A model generated the notes under the pieces. It ran no database searches, was not told the origin of the DNA, and saw nothing but the letters and a program-made list of their open reading frames with translations. From Paucibacter sp. TC2R-5 (GTDB taxonomy: Bacteria; Pseudomonadota; Gammaproteobacteria; Burkholderiales; Burkholderiaceae_C), in assembly GCF_025717605.1 (NCBI RefSeq), contig NZ_JAJIRQ010000003.1, positions 310,001-374,000 on the forward strand: a stretch of DNA of 64,000 nt, read 5' to 3'. Made by a program: the position numbers and the translations under genes. How positions within the stretch are numbered: position 1 is the stretch's first letter; the number at the start of each line of letters is the position of its first letter. Below are positions 44,582 to 52,656 of this stretch, in pieces.

Positions 44582-45637
44582 CTACAAGCTCGGATAGTCG
44601 GTATAGCCCTTGGGGCCGGGGGTGTAAAACGTGCTGGAGTCGGGCGCATTCAGGCTCGCACCCGCCTTGAGCCGGGCAGGCAAATCGGGGTTGGCCAGGA
44701 AGGCGGTGCCGAAGGCCACGGCGTCGAGCTTGCCGGCGCTGATCGCCTGCTCGGCTTCGGCGCCGCTGTATCCCATATTGCCGATCAGTACGCCCTTGTA
44801 ATACGCCCGCGCCGGCGTCATCACATCACCTGTTTGCGCTTGGAAGAAGTCGGCCCGCATCAGGTGCAGATAGGCCAAGTTAAAGGCGCTCAGGCGTTCG
44901 GCCAAGAAGGCGATCAGGGCCAGCGGGTCGCTGTCCTTCATATCGTTGTAGCTGTTGAGCGGCGACAGGCGCAGACCCACACGCTCCGAGCCAATGGCCG
45001 CACAGACGGCAGTCAGCACTTCAAACAGAAAGCGCGCGCGGTTTTCCATGCTGCCGCCATACGCGTCACTGCGCTGATTGGCACTGTCACGCAGAAACTG
45101 GTCGATCAGATAACCGTTGGCGCCATGTACCTCAACGCCGTCGAAGCCGGCCGCAAGCGCATTCTTGGCAGCATCGGCGAAGGCTTGCACCAAAGCCGGA
45201 ATTTCATCGCTTCGCAACTCGCGCGGGGCGACTTGGGCGACCTTGCCTTCGGCCGTATGCACCTCGCCACTGAGGGCCACACTGCTCGAAGAGACCGTAG
45301 GCGCTCCATGGTTGTGAGCCGGGTGAGCGGCTCGGCCGGCATGCCAGATTTGCAGCACGATGCGGCCACCCTTGGCATGAACTGCGGCGGTGACTTTCTT
45401 CCAAGCCTCGATCTGCTCGGTGTTGTAGATGCCCGGCTCGCTGGCGAAGGCCGAGGTGCCGGCGGCAATCATGGTGCATTCGGTCACGATCAGTCCGGCA
45501 CTGGCGCGCTGCGCGTAATACTCGGCCATCAAATCGTTCGGCAGGTGCCCCTGACTGGCACGCGCGCGGGTCAGCGGTGCCATCAGGATGCGATTGGGAA
45601 GGCTCAGCGCGCCGGCTTGCAAGGGGGAGAACAGCAT
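44582..45637 (-). CDS. Old Yellow Enzyme family alkene reductase (NemA-like)
   Basis: An FMN-dependent ene-reductase of 351 aa reducing activated C=C bonds or nitro and maleimide compounds with NADPH. Family landmarks: the N-terminal [15 protein letters not shown], a substrate-binding [10 protein letters not shown], the FMN-site [28 protein letters not shown] region, and the C-terminal [14 protein letters not shown]. The ATG at 45637 was chosen because the family start follows it directly. The gene stands alone between the M13 operon and a divergent chemoreceptor. Confidence 0.93.
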   Translation of the reverse strand: MLFSPLQAGALSLPNRILMAPLTRARASQGHLPNDLMAEYYAQRASAGLIVTECTMIAAGTSAFASEPGIYNTEQIEAWKKVTAAVHAKGGRIVLQIWHAGRAAHPAHNHGAPTVSSSSVALSGEVHTAEGKVAQVAPRELRSDEIPALVQAFADAAKNALAAGFDGVEVHGANGYLIDQFLRDSANQRSDAYGGSMENRARFLFEVLTAVCAAIGSERVGLRLSPLNSYNDMKDSDPLALIAFLAERLSAFNLAYLHLMRADFFQAQTGDVMTPARAYYKGVLIGNMGYSGAEAEQAISAGKLDAVAFGTAFLANPDLPARLKAGASLNAPDSSTFYTPGPKGYTDYPSL

Positions 45638-45906
45638 GGTGTTGGACGAAGAAGTTATGTGCAACCAAGATAACACCAAGCCGGCGCGGGCGCATGGCGG
45701 AGGGCTTTGCGCGGCAAGGCCCTGCCCTCCCCCGCCATGCCGCGCTGCTTCACGGGATGCGACATGAAGGACGTAAGGTCTCAAATGGGCGCCAGCCGCA
45801 CTGCTGGACAGGCCAAGTCCGCCCTATGTGCGCCAGCACACAGACCGAAACATCAGGCCGAGGTTCAATGAGTGCCGAGCAGTTTAAGCAGCAAACAAGG
45901 AATTCC

Positions 45907-47484
45907 ATGGATTTTTCCCGCATGACCGTTGGCAAACGCTTGAATGCGGGTTTTGGCCTGATTCTGATCGTGATGGCGATCGTCACGGTGCTGGCGATGT
46001 TCAAGGTGCAGGCCATACAAACGGCCTTGCACGCCAATAGCGAAGAACATGGCGCGATACAGCGTTACGCGATCAACTTCCGCGGCTCCGCCCATGACCG
46101 TGCCATTGCCACGCGCGACCTCGTGCTGGCCGAAACCCCGGCCGACCGCCAAAAAGAAGTGGCGACGATTGACTCGCTCGCCAAGTTCTACGCCGACTCC
46201 GCTGGTCCGCTGGAAAAGCTGATCGGCAGCGCCGGCGATGCCGAGCAATTGGGCCGGCTGTACGGCGCCATCAAGGACATTGAGCGCCAATCGGTGGCCA
46301 CCACACAGGCCGTCATCCTCTCGCTGGACAAGGGCGACGCGGCCGGCGCGCAGACGCTGGCATGGTCGCAGGCCAAGCCGCAATATGTGCAGTGGTTGGC
46401 CGCCATCAACAAGCTGATTGATTTCGAAGAAACCCGTATTCAGGAAAAGAGCAAGCTGGCCTCTGCGCAGGCCAACAGCTTCCGTGCGGTGATGTTGACC
46501 GCGCTGGCCTTGGCGCTGGCGGGCGGCATCGGCTTGGCCCTGCTGATCTCACGCAGCATCGTCAGGCAACTCGGCGCGGAACCCACCACCTTGGGCGACG
46601 CCGCAAGGCGCGTCTCCGAAGGGGATCTGAGCATGGTGGAAGGCGCAGCGGTAGCGCCGGCGGGCAGTGTGCTGGCTTCTTTGGCGGCCATGCAGGCCAG
46701 CTTGGCGCGCGTGGTGGGGCAGGTCCGCAGCGCCTCGGACTCGATCGCCACCGGCTCTGTCCAGATCGCCAGCGGCAATCTGGATCTGTCGCAGCGCACC
46801 GAAGAGCAGGCCAACAATGTGCAGCAGACGGCCGCCTCGATGGAGGAGATGAATGCGGCCGTGAAGGCGAATGCCGAAACCGCTCGTCAGGCCACGCTGC
46901 TCGCCAGCTCGGCCAGCGCCGCTGCCGAACGAGGCGGGCTGGTGGTTGGCCGTGTGGTCGCGACCATGGACGACATCACCACCAGCTCTAAAAAGATCGG
47001 CGACATCATCGGCGTCATCGACGGCATTGCCTTTCAGACCAATATCTTGGCGCTGAACGCGGCGGTAGAGGCCGCGCGCGCCGGCGAGCAAGGCCGGGGC
47101 TTCGCGGTCGTGGCGAGCGAGGTGCGCAGCTTGGCACAGCGCAGCGCCGAAGCAGCCAAAGAGATCAAGGCCTTGATTGGCAGCAGCGTGGACAAGGTGG
47201 AAGTAGGCTCCAGACTGGTCGGAGAAGCCGGCGCATCCATGGAAGACATCGTGTCGCAGGTGCAGCGCGTGTCGGTGCTGATAGGCGAGATCAGCGCGTC
47301 AACGCTGGAGCAGACCAGCGGCATTGGCCAAGTCAGCGCGGCCGTGACGCAGCTCGACCTCTCGACGCAGCAAAACGCCGCGCTGGTCGAACAAAGTGCC
47401 GCCGCCGCCGAAAGCCTGAAGCATCAGGCCGCCCACCTTGCCGCCGTGGTCGGCATCTTCAAGCTCGGTCAGTTGGGCAATTAG
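45907..47484 (+). CDS. Methyl-accepting chemotaxis protein, Tsr-like
   Basis: A chemoreceptor of 525 aa starting [17 protein letters not shown], preceded by AGGA with 6-nt spacing; an in-frame ATG 13 codons upstream is less well placed. Helix 1 is at about 10-32. The periplasmic four-helix bundle includes the [14 protein letters not shown] segment typical of betaproteobacterial Tsr-like receptors. Helix 2 is at about 195-215, then HAMP and the signalling hairpin [19 protein letters not shown]. No C-terminal pentapeptide is seen. It is unlinked to che genes in this window. Confidence 0.93.
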   Translation: MDFSRMTVGKRLNAGFGLILIVMAIVTVLAMFKVQAIQTALHANSEEHGAIQRYAINFRGSAHDRAIATRDLVLAETPADRQKEVATIDSLAKFYADSAGPLEKLIGSAGDAEQLGRLYGAIKDIERQSVATTQAVILSLDKGDAAGAQTLAWSQAKPQYVQWLAAINKLIDFEETRIQEKSKLASAQANSFRAVMLTALALALAGGIGLALLISRSIVRQLGAEPTTLGDAARRVSEGDLSMVEGAAVAPAGSVLASLAAMQASLARVVGQVRSASDSIATGSVQIASGNLDLSQRTEEQANNVQQTAASMEEMNAAVKANAETARQATLLASSASAAAERGGLVVGRVVATMDDITTSSKKIGDIIGVIDGIAFQTNILALNAAVEAARAGEQGRGFAVVASEVRSLAQRSAEAAKEIKALIGSSVDKVEVGSRLVGEAGASMEDIVSQVQRVSVLIGEISASTLEQTSGIGQVSAAVTQLDLSTQQNAALVEQSAAAAESLKHQAAHLAAVVGIFKLGQLGN

Positions 47485-47496
47485 CTTGCAAAAAAG

Positions 47497-47769
47497 CTAG
47501 GCCGCCAAGGATTTGGCGTAGTCCGATTCGGGCGCAAACACGGCGACTCCGAGTTGGCGCAGGCGCTCGCACAGGGCGGGCATCTGCAAGGGATGCAGTT
47601 GCACGCCAATCGAGAACTCGAGCTGCCGGCTCTCGCCCCGCACAAGAACCGTACCATCAGGCTCGGCCAGCACCACGGCGCGTTCCAGTTTTGGGGCGAA
47701 GAAGAGCGTGCGCAAGGCCGCGCGCGCCACCGCTTCGCGGCCTGTTTCCTCATCAAGATCCAATCGCAA
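47497..47769 (-). CDS. Hypothetical 90-aa protein with TTG start
   Basis: A small cytoplasmic protein with no recognised domain. It alternates strands and helices and has a central VVLAEPDGTVLVRGESRQLEF segment. The TTG start is supported by a strong GAGGAG ribosome-binding site 8 nt upstream, and codon use is good. A competing frame on the same strand (47481-47789) lacks both. It converges on the chemoreceptor, with only 12 bp between stop codons. Confidence 0.6.
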   Translation of the reverse strand: MRLDLDEETGREAVARAALRTLFFAPKLERAVVLAEPDGTVLVRGESRQLEFSIGVQLHPLQMPALCERLRQLGVAVFAPESDYAKSLAA

Positions 47770-48100
47770 TTGGGTCTCTCCTCGATCAAGCTGTCGCAGC
47801 CAGGCTAGAGCCGACTGGTGCTTCTTCTTTGACTCCCTGTAAATCTTCTGATGTCTTATTGTTGTGGGCTGCCTTGTTTGGGCAACAACAGGCTTGTAGA
47901 GGATTCATCGGCCGGCAGGCAAGGGGGTCAACCCTGGCGCGCCTAAGTTAACCGGGCAGCGCGTGAAAACTTCATGAATTGAGGCAGCGGCACACCCTGC
48001 GCACCCTGCAAGCTCGTCACTGCTGACGGCCCATCTACACTCACTGCTGCCACATCAAGGCGAGAGCTTTGACCTCTTTCATTGAACAAGGACGCACCTC
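47770..48100. other. 331-bp interval without a gene
   Basis: This is the upstream region of both the 90-aa gene and the GyrI-like gene. It is relatively AT-rich near 47820-47900. An imperfect TTGTTG/CAACAA inverted repeat lies near 47860-47895. No RNA gene, operator or mobile element was recognised. Confidence 0.5.
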
Positions 48101-48541
48101 ATGCAACGCGAAAAAATAGCCAGCTTCCAGGTCCAAGGCCCGAGTTGCCGTACCAGCAACGCCGCCGAATTCAATCCGCTGACCGGCCGCATTGGCCCGC
48201 TTTGGCAAGAATTTGCCGCCAGTGGCTTGGGCACCGACTTGAGCCAGGTCTTTGGCGTCTATTTCGACTACGCAGACCGCCATCTGGGCGAATACTCGGT
48301 GATGGCCGGCGTCAAACGGGCCGAAGCGCCAAGCGCAGGTGAGCGAAGCGTCAACATTCCTGCCGGTGAATACCTGGTGTTCGATTGCAAAGGCCCGATG
48401 CCGGGCGCCTTGATCGCGGGCTGGGGGCAGGTCTGGGCCCATTTTGCCCAGCCCGACGCACCGGCGCGCGCTTATGGCCATGATTTCGAGCGTTATCTGG
48501 GCCTGGACCACGCGCAAATCTGCATTGGCTTGAAGGCCTGA
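48101..48541 (+). CDS. GyrI-like effector-binding domain protein
   Basis: A stand-alone small-molecule-binding domain of the GyrI/AraC-effector type (146 aa), as in SbmC/YdeE proteins. It shows the two-fold SH2-like strand pattern: PLWQEFAASGLGTDL, FGVYFDYADRHLGEYSVMAGV and IPAGEYLVFDCKG. There is no DNA-binding domain. Family members sequester or hydrolyse xenobiotics or protect gyrase from toxins; which applies here is unknown. It is convergent with a VOC gene, 3 bp apart. Confidence 0.85.
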   Translation: MQREKIASFQVQGPSCRTSNAAEFNPLTGRIGPLWQEFAASGLGTDLSQVFGVYFDYADRHLGEYSVMAGVKRAEAPSAGERSVNIPAGEYLVFDCKGPMPGALIAGWGQVWAHFAQPDAPARAYGHDFERYLGLDHAQICIGLKA

Positions 48542-48544
48542 AGC

Positions 48545-48955
48545 CTAAGCCGGCTGGTGGCAGCAGATGCAAATCTTGTTGCGGTCTAGGTCGCGGAAGT
48601 AGGCCCCGTAATAGTCGGGGTGGTAATGCGGGCGCAAGCCAGGAGCCCCCTCGCATTGCCCGCCCTGCGCCATGGCCATGGCGTAGGCGCGGTCCACGCT
48701 CGCCCGCGAGGCGGCCAGCAGCGCCACCATCTGACCATTGCCCGGCGCTGCCGGCCCGCCGTCATAGGGCTTGCCGATCAGGAACAAGGGCCTGGGAGCA
48801 TCCGGCGCCACCCAAGCAGCCCAAGCATTGACCGGGTCGCTGAACTTTTGCAGCAGCCCCAATTCGGCCATCAGCGGCGCGTAAAAAGCCAGGCTGCGTT
48901 CAAAGTCAGCCACACCCAGATAGATATGTGAAATCACTTGCGTCCCGTCCTGCAC
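48545..48955 (-). CDS. VOC (glyoxalase/bleomycin-resistance) family protein
   Basis: A 136-aa single VOC module: ISHIYLGVADFERSLAFYAPLM opens it with the first metal-ligand His, and YYGAYFRDLDRNKICICC closes it. Starts are GTG codons: one at 48955 and one six codons later at 48937 just before ISHI, each with GGACGG-like sequence upstream. The function is not predictable; relatives include glutathione-independent lyases and lactoylglutathione-lyase-like proteins. It lies 23 bp after the stop of the LysR gene on the same strand. Confidence 0.82.
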   Translation of the reverse strand: MQDGTQVISHIYLGVADFERSLAFYAPLMAELGLLQKFSDPVNAWAAWVAPDAPRPLFLIGKPYDGGPAAPGNGQMVALLAASRASVDRAYAMAMAQGGQCEGAPGLRPHYHPDYYGAYFRDLDRNKICICCHQPA

Positions 48956-48978
48956 TCGTAGAAAGATGTAGAAGAATC

Positions 48979-49869
48979 TCAGCTTGAGCCCGCCAACAAC
49001 TGCATCAAGCGCTGCCTTGCCCGCCCGGCGGGTCGATCCAGACTTTGCACCAGCCAGGGCGTGAAGCGAAAGCGTGAGCCGCCAGCGTAGGCCAACTCCA
49101 GCAATTGCCCGGCAGCCAAGGCTTCATCGACGAGGTAGCGCGGCATCCAGCCAAAACCCATGCCCATCAGCAAGGCCTGGCGTTTGGCGACAAAGCCGGA
49201 CAAATAAAACACCCGCTCGCCGCCAAAGCGGCGGCTATCGCCCGCGCCATCATGGCCGCCCCGCTCGCTGCTGTCTTGTACGCTCAGCTCGACATGGGCC
49301 TGCAAATCATCCAGGCTGACCGGGCCGCTGAGCAGCGCCAAAGCATGGGTCGGCGCCACGCACAAGACACACTCGATTTCCTTCAAAGGCTCGGCCTGCA
49401 TTTGATTGGAAGGCTCGTAAGCCTTGACCAGCATCAGATCGGCCTGCTCTTTCTCGAAGCGGTACTGAACACCGCGCAAGAACTCGATCTTCAGTTGCAC
49501 CCGCGTCGGCACGCCCTCGTCGGCCAGCGTTTTGAGCGCCTGCAAGGTATCGGCCAGCGGCAGGATGCCGTCCACCACCACCAGGAGCCTCGCCTCCCAG
49601 CCGCTGGCCAACTGCTGCGCCAAGGCCTCAAGCTGATAGGCCTGGCGCAGCAAGCGCCGGCCCTCGGCCAGCACCGCCTCACCGGCCGGGGTCAGCTTGA
49701 CCCGGTAGGCGCTGCGGTCCAGCAGCGTCAAGCTCAGTTGCTCTTCCAACTTTTTCACCTGATAGCTGACGGCCGAAGTGACCTTGTGCAAGCTTTCAGC
49801 GGCACGCGCAAAGCTGCCGTGGCTGACGACCGCGTCGAGTGCAGCGAGCGCTTCAAGATCCAATTTCAT
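48979..49869 (-). CDS. LysR-type regulator, ArgP/IciA-like, divergent from hpd
   Basis: A LysR regulator of 296 aa. The N-terminal winged helix (residues 3-60) has AAESLHKVTSAVSYQVKKLEEQL. The effector domain is marked by RVQLKIEFLRGVQYRFEKEQADLM and a FVAKRQALLMGMGFGWMPRYLV switch segment. It lies head-to-head with the 4-hydroxyphenylpyruvate dioxygenase gene across a 120-bp AT-rich gap containing a TTGATCAA palindrome (49881-49888). This suggests control of tyrosine catabolism, although the downstream VOC gene is also a possible target. Confidence 0.85.
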   Translation of the reverse strand: MKLDLEALAALDAVVSHGSFARAAESLHKVTSAVSYQVKKLEEQLSLTLLDRSAYRVKLTPAGEAVLAEGRRLLRQAYQLEALAQQLASGWEARLLVVVDGILPLADTLQALKTLADEGVPTRVQLKIEFLRGVQYRFEKEQADLMLVKAYEPSNQMQAEPLKEIECVLCVAPTHALALLSGPVSLDDLQAHVELSVQDSSERGGHDGAGDSRRFGGERVFYLSGFVAKRQALLMGMGFGWMPRYLVDEALAAGQLLELAYAGGSRFRFTPWLVQSLDRPAGRARQRLMQLLAGSS

Positions 49870-49989
49870 GTTCGAAATTATTGATCAAGTCTCGCAAATA
49901 TTTTCGCTTTTCTTGTTGGCTAAAGCCCATAAAAATTGCGCTCAATCCTGCAGCACGCAGGGCTAACGAGCAACCCAGTCGGAGACATC

Positions 49990-51027
49990 ATGAACAACGA
50001 GAGCAACCCAGTCGGCCTGACCGGCATTGAATTCACCGAGTTTTGTGGCCCGTCGCTGAAACATCTGGACGGCCTGTTTTGGGCTTTTGGTTTCTCTAAG
50101 CTGCGCCGCCATCCGGCCAAGGCCATCAGTTACTACCGCCAGAACGATATTCACTTTTTGCTCAATGGCGAGCGCAATGGCCACTCCGCCCAGTTCGCCC
50201 GCCAACATGGGCCGGCCATCAGCGCTATGGGTTGGCGCGTGAAGAACGCGCAGGCTGCGCTGCAGGCCGCCGTGGCGCGCGGCGCCGTCGCCGTACCCGA
50301 GGCGATGAAAGATCACGCCTACCCCGCCGTCTGGGGCATTGGCGAAAGCATCATCTATTTTGTCGAGCCCACCGCCAACGGGCAGTCGATTTACGAGCGC
50401 GACTTTGTGGCACTGGACGCGCCCTTGATTCAGCCAGACAAGGGCTTTTTGGCCGTCGATCACCTGACCAACAATGTGCCGCCCGGCGAGCAGGACAAAT
50501 GGGCTAATTTCTACAAAAGCATCTTCGGCTTCACGGAAGTACGCTACTTCGACATCCAAGGCGCCAAGACCGGCCTGACCAGCTTCGCGCTGCGCTCGCC
50601 CGACGGCTCGTTCTGCATCCCGATCAACCAGCCCAAGGACGATAAGGACCAGATCGCCGAGTACCTGCGCGAGTACAAGGGCCCGGGCGTGCAGCATCTG
50701 GCCTTCAGCACCCATGACATCCTGAGCTCGCTGGACCAGTTGGAAGGCAGCGGTATTGAAACCCTGGAAATTGATGATGACTACTACGCCGAGGTGTTCG
50801 AGCGGGTGGCCGGCGTGCGCGAAGATCACAAGCGCCTGCAAGCGCACCAAGTGCTGATCGACGGCGATGAACAGGGTTATCTGCTGCAGATCTTCACCAA
50901 AAATATCATCGGCCCGATCTTCATCGAGATCATCCAGCGCTGCAACAACCTGGGCTTTGGCGAGGGCAATTTCGGTGCGCTGTTCCGCTCACTGGAGAAG
51001 GACCAGGAACGCCGCGGCGTGATCTGA
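49990..51027 (+). CDS. hpd: 4-hydroxyphenylpyruvate dioxygenase
   Basis: A non-heme iron dioxygenase converting 4-hydroxyphenylpyruvate to homogentisate in tyrosine degradation (345 aa). The iron ligands are H158 (AVDHLTNNV), H236 (GVQHLAFST) and E313 (FIEIIQR). The C-terminal FGEGNFGALFRSLEKDQ matches the family's closing helix. The ATG at 49990 has GGAG 6 nt upstream; a nearer 5' in-frame start at 49936 lacks support. It is followed 42 bp later by a VOC gene with its own ribosome site. Homogentisate dioxygenase is not in the window. Confidence 0.96.
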   Translation: MNNESNPVGLTGIEFTEFCGPSLKHLDGLFWAFGFSKLRRHPAKAISYYRQNDIHFLLNGERNGHSAQFARQHGPAISAMGWRVKNAQAALQAAVARGAVAVPEAMKDHAYPAVWGIGESIIYFVEPTANGQSIYERDFVALDAPLIQPDKGFLAVDHLTNNVPPGEQDKWANFYKSIFGFTEVRYFDIQGAKTGLTSFALRSPDGSFCIPINQPKDDKDQIAEYLREYKGPGVQHLAFSTHDILSSLDQLEGSGIETLEIDDDYYAEVFERVAGVREDHKRLQAHQVLIDGDEQGYLLQIFTKNIIGPIFIEIIQRCNNLGFGEGNFGALFRSLEKDQERRGVI

Positions 51028-51069
51028 TTGCCGCTTAAATACACATCTAGCTAGCAGGAGAGCAACACC

Positions 51070-51615
51070 ATGTTGGTTCAAGGCATTCACCACGTCGCCT
51101 ACCGCTGCCGCGACGTGCAAGAAACTATTCGCTTCTACAAAGACGCGCTCGATATGGACCTGATGCTGGCCATCTCCGAGGACCATGTGCCCTCGACCAA
51201 AGAGCCCAACCCCTATATGCATATCTTTCTGGATGCGGGCCGGGGCAATGTGCTGGCCTTCTTCGAACTGCCGGACTCACCGGCGCAAGGCCGCGATGAG
51301 AACACCCCCGCCTGGGTCCAACATCTCGCCTTCCAGGTCGAAGATGTAGCGACCTTGGAGCGTTGCAAAGCCAAGCTGGTGGCCATGGGGGTTGATGTAT
51401 TGGGCCCGACCAATCACGAGATTTTCCAGTCCATCTATCTGCACGACCCGAACGGCCACCGCATCGAGCTGGCGGCCAACACGGTCAAGCCCGGTCAGCT
51501 GGAGCGCCTGCGCGAGCTGGCTCCCGCCATGATCGAGGAATGGGGCCGCACCCACCGGGCGGTCAAACATGCGGCTTGGCTGCATGAGAAAGAGTTCGCT
51601 CAGACCAGCGAATAG
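51070..51615 (+). CDS. VOC family protein co-transcribed with hpd
   Basis: A 181-aa VOC-fold protein with two beta-alpha-beta modules. It starts VQGIHHVAYRCRDVQETIRFY (first ligand His) and contains VQHLAFQVED and IYLHDPNGHRIELAAN, giving a possible H, H, E metal triad. A strong GGAGAG site lies 7-8 nt before the ATG. The position directly after hpd implies a role in aromatic amino-acid breakdown, for example a dioxygenase or isomerase step, but the reaction cannot be named from sequence. Confidence 0.82.
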   Translation: MLVQGIHHVAYRCRDVQETIRFYKDALDMDLMLAISEDHVPSTKEPNPYMHIFLDAGRGNVLAFFELPDSPAQGRDENTPAWVQHLAFQVEDVATLERCKAKLVAMGVDVLGPTNHEIFQSIYLHDPNGHRIELAANTVKPGQLERLRELAPAMIEEWGRTHRAVKHAAWLHEKEFAQTSE

Positions 51616-51700
51616 ACGCGGCGGCGCGGCGCGCCCAAACTCCTCAAGCCAACTCACCGCAGCGGCGCGGCTTGCCCAAGCTGCCCACTGCGATTAAGAT

Positions 51701-51722
51701 GTAAATTGTTTATACGATTTAC
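51701..51722 (+). promoter_or_regulatory. AT-rich dyad just upstream of the H1-like protein gene
   Basis: GTAAAT (51701-51706) and ATTTAC (51717-51722) are perfect complements around a 10-nt spacer that includes TTTATA, a possible -10 element. The dyad ends 2 bp before the AAGAGGAG ribosome site. It may be an operator for autoregulation by the ribbon-helix-helix-like product. Confidence 0.45.
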
Positions 51723-51735
51723 CAAGAGGAGTACC

Positions 51736-52650
51736 ATGCAAAACAAGCTGTCCGCAGACGTCACTGAAACTGCTCACGAAGCTGTTGATCAGGCCACTAG
51801 CGCAGTTCCAGCAGCGTCCGTCGTGGCTGCAACGGCCCCGGCCACCCCAGCCGCTGTCGCCGCCGTGGCCAAGCCCGCCGAAACAAGCCCTGCCCTGCCG
51901 GCAGTCAAACGCGCCGCCAAGGCGGCTGCTAAGCCGGCCGCATGGCCAGTTCCGCGCCTTGCCGATGCAGCCAAGCCTGCTGTTAAGCCCGCAGCAAAAG
52001 CCGTCGCCAAGACAGCCGCCACGCCCTTCGTGAAGGCAGCCGCAGTCAAAGCAGCAGCGCCAAAGCCTGCAAAAGCACCTGCGAAAACACCTGCAACTGC
52101 AGCTGCCACTACAGCCGCCACTACAGCCGCCACTACAGCCGCAAAGTCAGCGCTGAAATCAGCGGTGAAGGCACCCGTCAAAGCCCCAGCGAAGGCTGCC
52201 CCTGAAGCACCCGCGAAAGCCGTCGTGGCTGCTGCAGCAGCACCAAAGCTTGCATCAAAGGTCGCCGCCAAGCCAGCGGCCAAGGCCACGGCTGCCGCCA
52301 AGCCTGTCGCTGCGAAGCCAGTCGCCAGCAAAGCAGCAGCAGCACCCAAGACTGCTACCAAAGCAGCGGCCAAAACTGAACTCAAAGCCGCCACGGCCAA
52401 GCCTGCGGTGCAAATCGAAGCCAAGCCCAAGCTCAAGCTCGTGCGCGACAGCTTCACCATGCCGCGCGCCGATTTCGAACTGATCACACGCCTGAAGGAC
52501 CGCGCCATCGGCTTCAAGCGCTCGACCAAGAAGAGCGAGCTGCTGCGTGCCGGTCTGCAAGCCTTGATGGCCTTGACCGACAAGCAGTTGGCTGCGATTT
52601 TGACGGCGCTGACACCGATCAAGACTGGCCGCCCTAAAAAGAGCGACTGA
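51736..52650 (+). CDS. Histone H1/AlgP-like Ala-Lys-Pro-rich protein with ribbon-helix-helix-like C-terminus
   Basis: A protein of 304 aa. Residues about 30-235 are low-complexity repeats of Ala, Lys, Pro and Thr (AAKPA, KAPAKA types), as in bacterial H1-like and AlgP proteins that coat DNA. Residues about 240-300 are ordered: SFTMPRADFELITRLKDRA, then KKSELLRAGLQALMALTD. This strand-helix-helix pattern resembles ribbon-helix-helix DNA-binding domains. A strong AGAGGAG site precedes the ATG. The likely role is a nucleoid-associated protein that anchors by the C-terminal fold and compacts DNA with its basic tail. The family is not named with certainty. Confidence 0.78.
   Translation: MQNKLSADVTETAHEAVDQATSAVPAASVVAATAPATPAAVAAVAKPAETSPALPAVKRAAKAAAKPAAWPVPRLADAAKPAVKPAAKAVAKTAATPFVKAAAVKAAAPKPAKAPAKTPATAAATTAATTAATTAAKSALKSAVKAPVKAPAKAAPEAPAKAVVAAAAAPKLASKVAAKPAAKATAAAKPVAAKPVASKAAAAPKTATKAAAKTELKAATAKPAVQIEAKPKLKLVRDSFTMPRADFELITRLKDRAIGFKRSTKKSELLRAGLQALMALTDKQLAAILTALTPIKTGRPKKSD
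52105..52140 (+). repeat. 12-bp tandem repeat (3 copies) in the H1-like gene
   Basis: Three exact head-to-tail copies of GCCACTACAGCC, each encoding Ala-Thr-Thr-Ala in the reading frame. The unit is a multiple of three, so copy-number change would alter linker length without a frameshift. Confidence 0.9.
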
Positions 52651-52656
52651 TATAAG

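Noticed and set aside
47482-47499. TAGCTT/AAGCTA inverted repeat between convergent genes as a terminator.
   Set aside because: The A/T run is in the loop, the stem is only 6 bp and AT-rich, and no T tract follows on either strand.
47481-47789. Competing 102-codon frame on the minus strand overlapping the 90-aa gene.
   Set aside because: It has no ribosome site, is rich in Arg/Cys/Ser as shadow frames are, and would overlap the chemoreceptor stop.
52105-52140. Regularly spaced repeats that might suggest a small CRISPR-like array.
   Set aside because: The units are contiguous, without spacers, and are in-frame codon repeats inside a low-complexity coding region.
51789-52622. Hydrophobic Ala-rich open frame on the minus strand opposite the H1-like gene.
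   Set aside because: It arises from reading the GCC/AAG repeats backwards. The forward frame has a strong ribosome site, and its C-terminus looks like a folded domain.
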